The notes under the pieces were generated by a model. The model saw nothing but the letters and a program-made list of their open reading frames with translations. It ran no database searches and had not been told where the DNA came from. The position numbers were made by a program, and so were the translations under genes. Shown here piece after piece: positions 11,801-23,800 of a stretch of 64,000 bases of DNA. This DNA is from Lagopus muta (taxonomy: Eukaryota > Chordata > Aves > Galliformes > Phasianidae): positions 18,271,505 to 18,335,504 of the forward strand of contig NC_064434.1 in the NCBI RefSeq assembly GCF_023343835.1, read 5' to 3'. Numbering within the stretch: position 1 is the stretch's first letter; every line of letters starts with the position of its first letter.

Positions 11801-14800
11801 GTATCATTATACACATAAAGTAGTCAAATTTGATAATGATTCATTCTGTTTCTGGGAAGTGGAACTTTTCCTTCACTTGTGAAACAGTAGAATTACACTA
11901 TCTGGATATTGCTTTGACTCCCTTAGGTGGAAACTGGAATTTTGAGATACTGCTTACTATCCAGATTTATGTCTTTCGAATGACACCTAGCTTCTATTTA
12001 AGTGAAGCTGCCATTCAAATGAAAACATCTCAATTTCTTTTCCTAGTCAATGGATTCAGTCCAGATTGGACATTCTTTACTCTGAATGTACCGTATTCAA
12101 ATCCATAATTCCTACAGTATTAGAGCTTCAAAGTAACCATCAGGTACTTGCCTGATAAAATTATTAAAATCACAAAAATGAAACAAAAATCTGACAGATA
12201 AATTTTCTCCTAGATACTCAAATAGCAAGCACAAAAAATTTTTATATAGTTATCTAGACTTCTGGCATCAGCCCAGAAAAAGAGTGCCATCCTGTCATTC
12301 TGTACTATCTCTCACTATCAGGAACAACTCAACACACAATCTTGCAGTAGAAATATCAGTATCTCAGAAAGGTAAGATTGGAGGACATTAATTTGCACTA
12401 TGAGATGCCTTTCTTTTAGTATCTGTAATTTCTCTACCTTTGAATCTCTTTCATTGCCCTAAACATTAAAAACAAACAAACAAACAAACAAACAAACAAA
12501 AACCCACCACAAATCAATGCAGTTAGTTGGGATAAAAATGAACAAACAGAGGAAACCAACTTTGGCATTCCTTATCTTCCAGTTTTCGTAATTATTACTG
12601 TACATTTAATTTGCTTATTATCCACACTTAAGCCTTCAGACACACAAAAACGTAACATTTGTTGATACGTGTTAGTGAATGAGGATAATTATGGGAATGT
12701 TTAATGTCACGACAATATTCTCCATGCTCATGCTGTTCTGTTATGCCTTTGTTCTAGAAATTTTATGGAGAAATAAACTAGCAGAATAAATATTTTGTAA
12801 TTGTGCTGATTTGTTCCAAATATGCAAATTGATTAAGCAAAGAATCTGTTAAGAGATTCCAAGCTCACTTTTAAATATATTTAACCACTTTTGCTGTCGT
12901 TGTTGTTGTTTTTTATTCTTTTTTTCTTACAGGCCAATTAATTTTGTGAATGTGAATTTTGTTTTTAAATGCTACCTAAAAATGCAGGATTTTCTGACCT
13001 AAAGCACAGTTGTACATTGCTACCGGCTAACTAAAATTGTTAATATAATTAAATGCTTTCCACTTGAAATTGCAGCTATAAAACAGGAAAACTATGGACC
13101 AGTAGTTTTTGTTAATGTTTGAAGTTTTCAGCTGGCTTACGTTATAGAATTTGTTGTTTACATTCCAGTATAATGAACCTTTTCAGCTGCTGCTTACTTC
13201 AGTAAAGCTTGAGGTACCCACAGAGTTTTAGACTAAGATCTAACCTTATGGTTTCAAAGTCTCTATTTTTTATTTTTTGTTACCTTGCATCTTCTACAGA
13301 TGTTTTAAGCGAAGAGTCAAAAATAAGACAAATGTGAGATATAGTTTAAACACTGGTTTGCTACAATCATACAACTATACAAAGTAGAAAACACCAACTG
13401 AAGACTAACCAGACTTAGTGGATCAGTTACTCCAGCCAAGTTTAGAAACATCTTTACACATCCTTGTATTAGTCAAGTCATCACAGAGAAAACAATTTTT
13501 AAATTTTCCCTCAACTGTTATTCTCTCCTGAAATGAAGATAAAGACCTCAGTAACAAAGCCTGCATATTAGAAGCTTCAGCTATGTGCTTATATTTGGCT
13601 GCTTGGCCACTGTTTTCAAGCACCAACAGAGTTATCAGGGCAAATATTATACCAACTGTTATTTCAGATTCCAAGCCTGGGGAAATTCACGTATATCCAG
13701 ATAGATTTATAACATTGATGCATATCGGGTTGTGTTCTTTTGACAAAGAGCTTAACATGCACATTCCTTACAAATGACTTGTGATGCAGAAATACGGATT
13801 CATCTCATTAAAACTGAGTGATTTAATAATAAAAGTGCAGAATGTTACCACTGTTCAGTCACCACACTGAATGCCTTACCCTGTGTAATGCTAATTGTCT
13901 TCCATTTACAGCTCTGCAGTAGCATATGATTGCAGCCTGACTTTTCATTTGTGACCTTAAGCCTAGGTATCCTGAGGGTAAATATAAGTACCATTTATCC
14001 TTATACTTGAAAGGTCTCTTATTCTCCTTTTTATATCCTTACTGTTTTGAAGTATTTTGAAAATACAATACATTAAGGTGAGTGCTGTAGGAAACAATCC
14101 TGATTTATATCAGAGTACAAGTGGACTAATAAGTAAACAATAAACATTCAGCCAATCAGCACATTCATAAAAATGGAAATGTAAAACTAAATATATCACC
14201 TAGAATTTTTATGTGTATATTCACTAAGCATTAAAGTTGCGAGAGAATAAAAAAATGAGAATCTGTTTGATTTTCTTATTGCTCACTGTGAAGAAGTAAT
14301 TCTTTTATGTTCGATATTGCCCTAATTTAATGAAAGATGGAAGTTGGGTTAGAATTCAGTCTATTTTATGTAGAAAATGACATCTACTGAATAAGTCCAC
14401 CCTATGTTTAAAGCTCTTTACATAATCTTAGAAGCTTTCAAAGGGAGCTGCTTTGCAAAAATTAGTGTACTAAATTTGAGATGAAGAGTCTCTACCCTAG
14501 GAGCTTTAAGAGGCACCTCATTTAGAGAGACACTGATTTTAAATGATTTAACTCATCCATCCAGTTTTTCTTGGAAAAATAAATTATTGAGTTTAAAGAA
14601 AAAGAAACAGAAAGAAAGAAAGAGGGAAAGAAAGGAAGACAGAAAAAGGAAAGATTTTTCAGGGCATAATCCTTATCATACATACCTGTTATTGCAGGCA
14701 CCAGTGATGAGTCGGTATTTATTAGCTAAGCAATTGTTTGGACATTTTGGTGGCAGCATATAAGGGAGACATCCAGAAATGTTAGCAATCATAGTAAGCA

Positions 14801-17800
14801 GATCAGCTGACAAAAGATCTGTAAGAAAGAACCCAAATATTCTGTTGATATATGGCTTCTATGGGAGAAAATACATTATTGTCAGCAGCAATAACAGCAT
14901 TTGCTTTTCTTTCTAGGAAAGAGCATTAGTTATACGTGCTGCAGTAGGTAGTCTTAGAGACTTAGAGGAGATAAGAAGTGAAGCGGAAGAGCTATTTTTA
15001 TTATCTCATGAGTAGAGAATGAAATGGAAGCCATCCATCTATAGCTGAGAACTGAGGTGGACCTTCTTTCTCTCCTTTAATCTTCTCCTCTCTGCATGCT
15101 CTTCTCTTTCCATGCATTGTGGTCACATCATTTGGCCAACCCACATAGTTAAAATAAAGGTGTAAAACATTGTTATTGAGAAGCAGATGCATATACCAAT
15201 GAACAAAAACTTGGGACTGGAAGGATGCTGAAATTTAAAGTGAGGATGGCTGACTGTATAGCTATGTTCAGAGTGGGAGAGGAACAGAATTATTACCCAG
15301 AATTTGAGGGCTAGGGAAAAACAGGCTGCATTTCTTTCATGTCAACGCTCCCAGTGTGAGTTCTGGCAACCTTTCTCACACACACTGTATGTAAATACAC
15401 ATAGTGCAAGCTGGAATTAAAGATGTAAATGAAGGAAAAGCAACATCCTTCCTGAAACTCTTGCCTTTCAAACTGACTGTAACCCTCATGTGACAAAGCA
15501 AAATAGCAGAAGCAGAAAGTGACTATTGCACCTTCCTCCTTACTGCTTCAGGTCAACCAGTCCCACCACTTATCTGTTCTTCTCATTCAACCTTGATCTA
15601 AACTGATTTAGTCCATTAATCAAGTGAAAAATGCAAGTCAGAAACAAACAAACAAAGAAAAAAGGTTCAAGAGTCAAATCATCTGAAAAATGTTTCACTG
15701 AGCAACTAGAATCTGTGCAAGGTAGTGGTGAGAACAGAGAGAGAGAATGGGTTGCTTGACCAGCTATATAATGTTGCTATTATGCCCTAGCTACCCATGT
15801 TAAATCTGTGGGTACAGATGCATTCACGTGTTAGTTCAGGTTCAAAGTCATGCTCAGAATCCAATTCCCACCATCAGTGTATTGATTCATATGTTTGCTT
15901 TAAAATGTTTTGTTCTTTGTTTCACAGAAAACTACCCTTTGACATGGGAAAAAAAAAAAAGAAAAAAAAAAAAAAAGCATTGGATTTATCCAACTTCTGT
16001 GCAAATTGCTCTAGTTCTGTACATTTATGAGTTTTGTACACTTTGTGACTTAAAAATTCTAGTTCTTTTGAAACTGTACCAGTAGAAAGATCACTGTATC
16101 AACTGTGAGTCTGTAAATGTCTAAATATACACATCTATAAACAGAAATATGTGTAGTTCTACGAAAGCCCCATTCATTTAGTAAGCCAGATGTTTCCTCA
16201 AGACAGAAAAAAAAAAACCAAAAAAGAAGAAAAAAGATAATTGTAGATCTTTGTGTTTGTCTACAACACTCTAATGCTTTGATATCTTGAAAAATATTGC
16301 CATGGTATAATATCAAGATAAAGAATAGAGATTATAAATCTCCAGCTTGCTTTAAGTAAAGGAATTAAATTTTGAAGGAAAAAAAGAATCTGAATTTTTG
16401 GCTTTCCTGACATTAGGGACTCATCTTGAAATTAATCTTGAAGTTCATCTTGAACAGCAACAAGTACTTTCCTTAGATATTATACATCACTGAACTTTCT
16501 TTATTACCTCCTTTTATTTCTCCATCTAACATAAAAAATAAAAAATAAAAACAAACAAACAAACAAAAAACAGTTGAAATATAAACAAAGTGATTGTAAC
16601 TACAATGTATCTTTAAATTAATTTTTAAAATATGAAAACATTTTCTTAAAATGAGCTATCAGTAAGACCATCTATTTCCAGAGGTGATATATTTCAAAGT
16701 GCCAGTGTCCTAGAGTGATGGGAATATTTTGCTTGTAAGCTCTTTGTCTCAGAAGCACTAAACCCAAAAATATTTCACTATCAACAAGAAGTTTGCAACA
16801 ATGCGGATATGAAATATGGTCCTGAGTTCACATGATGCCAATAGCAAAGTGCTGCTCTCCTCAACTGTAGGAACACAGTCAACTCTTCAGTAAAGAAAAA
16901 TGTGAAACAGTGGCTACATGGGGTGCTTTTAAGAAGAACAGAAAGAGCATCCTGGCCCCAGGATGTCAACAAGATACCTGCCTAACGTAAAAAATAAACA
17001 AAGTTAGTACAATTTAAATCTAAAAGACAATATTGAAGAAATCAACAGGGATTTTTACTAATTTGTTTACCAGCTGGATGCAAAGAACGCTTGTGCTTCT
17101 GGCAAACATTTTGTTTCAGCACTTGAATTGACATTTCCATTCGTTCTGCTGCTTGGGAAATATCTTGACTGTCTTGTTCAGGAAATTTTGAGAAGGCCAG
17201 CAGTGAGGTAGGACTTGCTATTCCCTTTCCTTGGCTATTTCTATAATAAAAATAAAACAATAAACTCATCAATCGGTGTACTTGTCTATGCTGGGTATAT
17301 TCTAAGTTGAGGTATAACTTGACTAAAGGATGTGCTGGGAAAGAAAAATAAAAACTACATTTTTACTTTGTTTTGCAAGGAGAATTCTGAAAAGGACCCT
17401 TTTGTTCAGCACACACAACAGTATTGAAGTTTGTGTGAAGCTGTCAGGATGGAACAGAAACTGGTATGCTGGACAAAGCCTGCAGCACAAAGTAGCTGAG
17501 AAGACTCATGCAGAATAATCACAGTATAGAACCCCCCTGCTGAGATATCTAAGTGAGTATGCTTCATTTTTATGTAACATGTAATATCACTGACCACCTC
17601 AATCATTACAAATAGATTCATAACTTGCCCTGTCACCAAGGAAACAACCACAATATTCCAGATGCTCTCTGCATATGACAATTAGAAATGTGTCTCCTCT
17701 CAGAAATAGTCCAAACACCTGTCTTGTAGTGACTAGTTGTAGATGGAGTTTCAGCATTTAGTTTTGCAGGAGTTAATTATACAGTTACATGGCAATATGT

Positions 17801-20800
17801 TACTTAACCAGTCTGATCTTACCTTTAACTTTTAGCAGTTTATGTTTGATTAGACATCTTTTCAACTTCAACATAAGAAAAACAGAATCACAGAAACATA
17901 AAATGGTTTGGGTTTGAAGGAATTTTAAATATCACCTAGTTCCAAACTCCTTGCCAATGGGAGGGACACCCTCCACTAGACCAAGTTGCTCAAAATCCAT
18001 CCAAATGGGCCTCGAGTATTTCCACTGATGGGGCATCCACAACTTCTCTTGGCAACATGCTCCAGTGTCTCATCACACTTAGAGTGAAGAATTTCTTCCT
18101 TATATCTAATTTAAATCTATCTTCTTTCATTTTAAAGCCATTACCTCTTATCCTAGAACTATATGCCCATGTAAATAGTCACTATCCAGTTTTCTTGTAG
18201 ATATCCCTTAGGCACTTGTAAGGCCACCATGTGGTCTGTGAGAATCATCTCTTCTACAGGTTGACTAACCCCCCCCTCCCTCAGCCTTACTACATAAGGA
18301 AATAATTCCAGCTCTGTGATCATCATGTCACTCCTCTGGACTCACTCCAGCAGGCTCATGTCCTTCTATCTCCAAAGGCATGGAATGTACCCTCAGCAAG
18401 TTTGCTGATGATATGAAGCTGGGAGGAGTGGCTGACACATCAAAAGGCTGTGCTGCCATTCAGTGTGGCCTGAACAGACTGGAGAGCAGGGAGAAGGTGG
18501 GAACCTTAAGGGACTTAACAAGAACAAGTGCAGCATCCTACATCTGGGGACAAATAAACTCATGCTTCAGTACAGTCTGGAGGATGACATGCTAGAAAGT
18601 ACAGGGATCCTTCTCCTGTGGAGAAGGACCTGGGTGTCCTGGTGAATAACAGGATGACCGTGAATCAGCAGTGTGCTCTTGTGGCCAAGACAGCCAATGG
18701 TATTTTGGGGTAAGTTATAAAGAGTGGTCAGCAGGTTGAGGTGATCCTCACTCTTTACACCACTCTTTACACCTGATGACACCACATCTGGGATACTGTG
18801 TTTAGCTCTGGACTCCCCGATTCAAGGAAGGATGGAGAATTTCTAGAGAGAATCCAGTGGAGGAACACAAAGATTGTTAGAGGCCTGGAGCACCTCGCTT
18901 ATGAAGAAAGGCTGAGGGAGCTGGGACTGTTCAACCTGGAGAAGACTGAGAGAGGATCTTATCAATGCTTATACATTCCTACTGGGTGGGAGTAAAGTGA
19001 CTTTAGAGGCTTTTCTAGATGTTGAATGTGTCCTTAATTGATACAAGAGTCTTAACCATCTCAATCATCCTTCACACAGAAACTATTCCTGTCTTATGAG
19101 GAAAAGACCACGAAAATTCTTCTAACTGAAGCTGAAGCTATTCTTCTCCTCAGCAGTTTATTCTTCAAGTTTTTGACATATAGTTAGGAATTTTGCTGGG
19201 AATCTGGAGTATTAGAAGTCCTGAAACTAGTTAGTCAGAAGTTAAAAGAAAGATGCCACAATCAAATGCAAGAACTAGGGCTTAGTATTTCATACTCACA
19301 TAAGGAAAATATTGGTCATACATCATGTAAAAAAATATGCATGAACATACTCTCTCTCAGAGTATGAAACATTTATCTCAGAGAAATGAAACATTTCTCT
19401 ATCAGTAAGTTACATGACAACCTCTGTAAAAATTAGCTACAACAAAAATACAAAACCAACCTCTCTTAAGGACAAGGTATGTCCCATACATCTTCTTCAA
19501 CCTTTTTTTCTAATCTTATAAACTGTGTAAGATTATCCCAGTGGTTATTATTTTGTCAAACTTCTCTTTTCTTGCCTCTTTCCACCTCCTAATTCAATGT
19601 GTTCATGCTTCGAGTTCATACTCATGCTCTTAGAGATGAGCTCTCATTCTGGAAGGAGATGCTGTTTTTTGTCACTAATTTAAAAAAAAAAAAAAAGTTG
19701 TATTGATAATTTGTAATGAACAAGTAGCCCCATGAAGCTAATGACCTGTGATATTATTATTATTTGGAAGATGAGAGATATGTGGGAGGAAAATAGTTTA
19801 TATTTGCCAGATGTTCAGATACTGAGTCTCACTGCAGATCAACATTAAAATATTAAGCATATTATTACAAGCATATCTATATGCACAAAATAAATTCTCC
19901 AAAGTACAAGCTATACATTGTCATCCAGCATCTGGTATTCTGTTTTTGAGATTTCTTTCTGTCTTGAATTAATGTATTTATAAAGCAATTTTTTTTAGAG
20001 ATTCTAAAGCCAGAACAAATGCCTTAGACATTTGCTGTCATCTGATCTCCCATAACAGCAGCACTGTGCAGAATATAAAGGGAGTATCTTTTGTTTGTTC
20101 TCAAAATACATATGTAGATGGCTACTGTTGCTCTAAGACCAGGGTGGCACTGACTAAAGTATGATGCCAAGTGGGTTTCTGCAACTATACAACCATAACA
20201 ATGGATTCGAAACATAGAAGTTGATTTTGCAATTCATTATGCACATAGTCTCATGGATAGCCAATTCGAGTTGGCACAAATAGGGACCAAATACAATAAA
20301 ACATATTAAGTTGGAGGTTTTACAGTTCATATACTTTGAAACTGTTGAAACATGGTAAACAAACAATTCAGGAATTCAAGCGATTATATTAAACAGCTGA
20401 TGTGAGAAAACCTACTTGTTCAGTTCAATCACAATTCAAGGTTAAACTGAGGTCTGTGGAAAAAAAAAACAGTTATTTTGTCTCAGACATCTTGTAGCTC
20501 AGACCCCTAGATCACGAATTCACCAACCATCACCAACATACTGTACATGGAATGATTAAGAGTTTTCTCATTCTAACCTGAAAAAGATACTGCCTTTTCA
20601 TCTCAGAACTGCCTTTTCAGTCTCACAGACAGCACTGAGCTCATCTGTATTGCACTGTAGTTTCTTTCAATTATTTGTAAGCCAAAGTAAAATGAGTTTT
20701 CACAGTGCTGCAACCTCTATAACTTCCAGAATTTCAAATACGCAGTCAGATGCACTTCTTTCCTGTTTTTAGCCTTTGTGCTAAAGCTTTAATTCAAGTA

Positions 20801-23800
20801 TATAGCATTCTTTGTTACAAAGGAAAAAAGCCCTAGCAGCTTTAGATTGATATGATATAAAAATGCAGAATTATATAATTTAAGGAGTTAAACATATTCC
20901 TTCCTCAAGATAATAATGAGATTAGATAATAGTTCAGTTCTCAGTACTTTGCAAAGTACCAAGGACTTCTGTCTAAGAGGCAGGTGTTGAGCACGTATAC
21001 CAGGCTGGATTAAAACAGCAAGAAGTCTCTCAATGAGCTGATGAAACCCACAACAAACTGAATTAAATAAGAGCATGCAACAGAAATACTTTTCACTTCT
21101 GGCAATGTTCATTTTTAACAGTCCTATTATTCTACACCAGTTAACACAAGGGCAAATTATATTCTTACGGACAGGTTTCTAACACTGGAACAGGACACTT
21201 GTGCCTCTGATTGCACAAAACAGGAAAGCATGTGCTTCAGTATTGATACTAAGGCACATATTTGGATGCTCTGCTGACAGAGCAAGCCTTTGGCTGCTTG
21301 CAGAGTTAAATCTAAACCGCAAACAACATAAACAGTTCACACATTGCTTTTACTAGCAATGTTGTGCCCAAGAAATATCCAAAGATTAAAAACAACTCCT
21401 GTCAGATCAAATGCTTAATTTAAGTTTTGGATTATTAATCTAATTTTCAAGTGCTGCTGTCAAAACAGGAAAGGAAAGGGGAAGGGGAAGAAAGGAGAGA
21501 GAAGGAAAAGGAGGAGAGGGTAAAGGAAAGGAGGAAAAAAAGAGAAGGGAAAAAATCTTATTTGTTTGCCTTTTCTGTAATATTTATTTCTCAGTATAAT
21601 TATTACTGGAGCATCTCTCCTATGAGGAAAGGCTGAGAGAGCTGGGCTCAGCCTGGAGAACAGGTGGCTCAAAGGGGGTCTGTAAGTACCAATAAGGAGA
21701 GCGAAAATAGAATGGAGCCAGGTTCTTTTGATTGGTACCCAGTGCCAGTATGAGAACAAACTGGAAGATGACAGGTTTTGTCTGAGCACCAGGAACACTT
21801 TCATGCTGCATGGTGATGGAATACTGGCACAGACAGCCCAGAGGCTGTGGGGTCTCCTTGGAGATGCCCCAAATCCACCTGGATGTGGTGCAGTATGCTG
21901 CTCTGGGTGTCCCTACTGGGGCAGGAGCTGTGCTAAATGCCAACTTCAGACAGTATGTGACTGCTACTATTACAAAGGCTTTTAAAGGGACCTCTTCAAA
22001 ATAGGAACTATGTATAATGCCATACTTCATATCCTATATATTCATATATCCAGTATTTTGAGTGAAGTTGAAAAGTCCAGTGAATCAGTGATTTATCTGG
22101 GGTGACTATACAGTTTCACTTTTATCAAACTTATATTAGGAAAGCCTTTTGCTGAATAAATTCACTTTTTATTTTTTTATTTTATTTTTTTTTACCTTTT
22201 CAGAGCATACTGTGTAGCATAATCCACCAAATTAGAAGCCTTCTGGATAGCCTCAGTAATGCAGTTATCTTCACTTTCTTCTCAACAGAAAGACAAAACA
22301 ATAATATATATATATATTAAAATACATTTAAAAAACAAATAGGTTTGCAATATTGTCATATGTAATTATTCCCCATTAAACATATCTCCATTATTTAATG
22401 CTGTGTTTTCTGATCGTTCTGAAAAGCAAGGTAAGAGTAGTAAATAAATTCTTCCATAACATATGAAGTGCTAGGCTTTCCTTCATTTTCTTCCAGCATA
22501 AATCCAGCTACATACATTGTGTAGTACCACACTTACAGGTCCATCTGAAAATGTGGTGTTATGTGAGAATTATGCTCTGTAGCTTCATATATATGTTGCA
22601 TAAGGCTGTTCTTGGACTGAAAGGACAAGTCTGAGTTCTCCTCAGGTAGCACGAGCCATTCATGTGATTCATTTAATGTTAATCCGGTATGTTACATTTG
22701 AAAATGCTTTGAAGTCTAAATTAAAAATTGAGACTGATCTTTATAGTTTACACAGACTTTTAGAATTTAATATTGCAAGATTTTTAATCAAGGGTTTTTG
22801 TCTCTGAGAAATATATTTTGCTTATAGTATTTTTCATCGTGTGATATTGATTTAGTCTCTAATCTACAAAAGAAAATCCATCTTCTATACCTTAATTCTA
22901 CTCTCTCTCATTCTTTTTCATTTATTCATATACTCATTTTGTGTTAACTAACTTAAAAATATAACCTCATTTTAAACAATGCAATTTAAATTAATTTAAA
23001 GAAATTAATACAGGAGCATCAAACAGAAAATCCCCTGTAGAAAACCAATCTGATCCTATTTCACAGAGATGGTCCAAAATCTATTTACCATCTAAAGTAA
23101 TGTCTTTGATATTGGTTCAGGGGTTATTTATTTTATAGTCTGGATATAATTGTATTTTACTTTATTTGTGATTCTACAATAACTTCAGATGAAAACATTC
23201 CTAAGATCTTTCCTTTCAAAGCCATATCTAACATTTATAAAATCAATTAAGGAAATGTAAATATTGAAAAATAATTGAAAAATAAATATTGAAAAATCCT
23301 GTTTTTTCATAATCTTTACTAATGTAAAATCAGCCTTTTGAAAATTATCCTTTCAAAATTCAATCTTGTATTTATTGTATTAGTCTACCAAACCTCACTG
23401 ATTTAGATTGATCAGATGTAAAATAAATATTTAAAAATATGGGATTTTATCATTTGAACATAGGTGCTTCTGCAGTCTGAGATGCTCTGAAGTCCCTCCA
23501 GTAACCAGAGGGTGCTAATGGGAACAGATACATGGAGATGTGCAGCCTTGTGGGACATCAGCAGTGTGCCAGCTGGCACATTGCATGGCAACTGACTGTA
23601 GTCCAGAGAGAGACAATCATGCTTCTAAACATTGCAGCTGACATATGGAAGCCACTAAGAAAGTTAAATCACTCTTAGACATACATACATTCATAACTGA
23701 GATACACTGCATATGCTGTGTTCTCCCTTGTCAAGTGATGAAGATGCATTTGGAAAGCAAGTGCTCATGGAATAATTCTCATGGAAGTCAGATAGAATAT

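Larger units (their letters stand above)
10304..14685 (-). other. TPO intron 4
   Basis: A 4.4-kb unique AT-rich intron. It holds a CAAA microsatellite at 12473-12502 and a GAAA-rich stretch near 14595-14655, just beyond the exon 4 donor. A minus-strand 83-codon ORF at 13423-13674 starts with a hydrophobic segment, but nothing supports it as a gene. Confidence 0.8.
17241..22195 (-). other. TPO intron 2
   Basis: A 5-kb intron holding two abutting CR1 fragments in opposite orientation (17881-18990), an 89-bp purine tract (21467-21555) and a sense-strand CR1 fragment (about 21611-21955). ORFs in these places belong to CR1 or to the purine tract. Confidence 0.8.

Noticed and set aside
21460..22030. 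Minus-strand ORFs of 114 and 136 codons
   Set aside because: They are antisense to a purine tract (giving S/F/P-rich low complexity) and to a CR1 fragment.
22299..22320. Short TA run in TPO intron 1 considered as a TATA element
   Set aside because: It is a simple repeat close to the exon 2 acceptor and not placed as a promoter.
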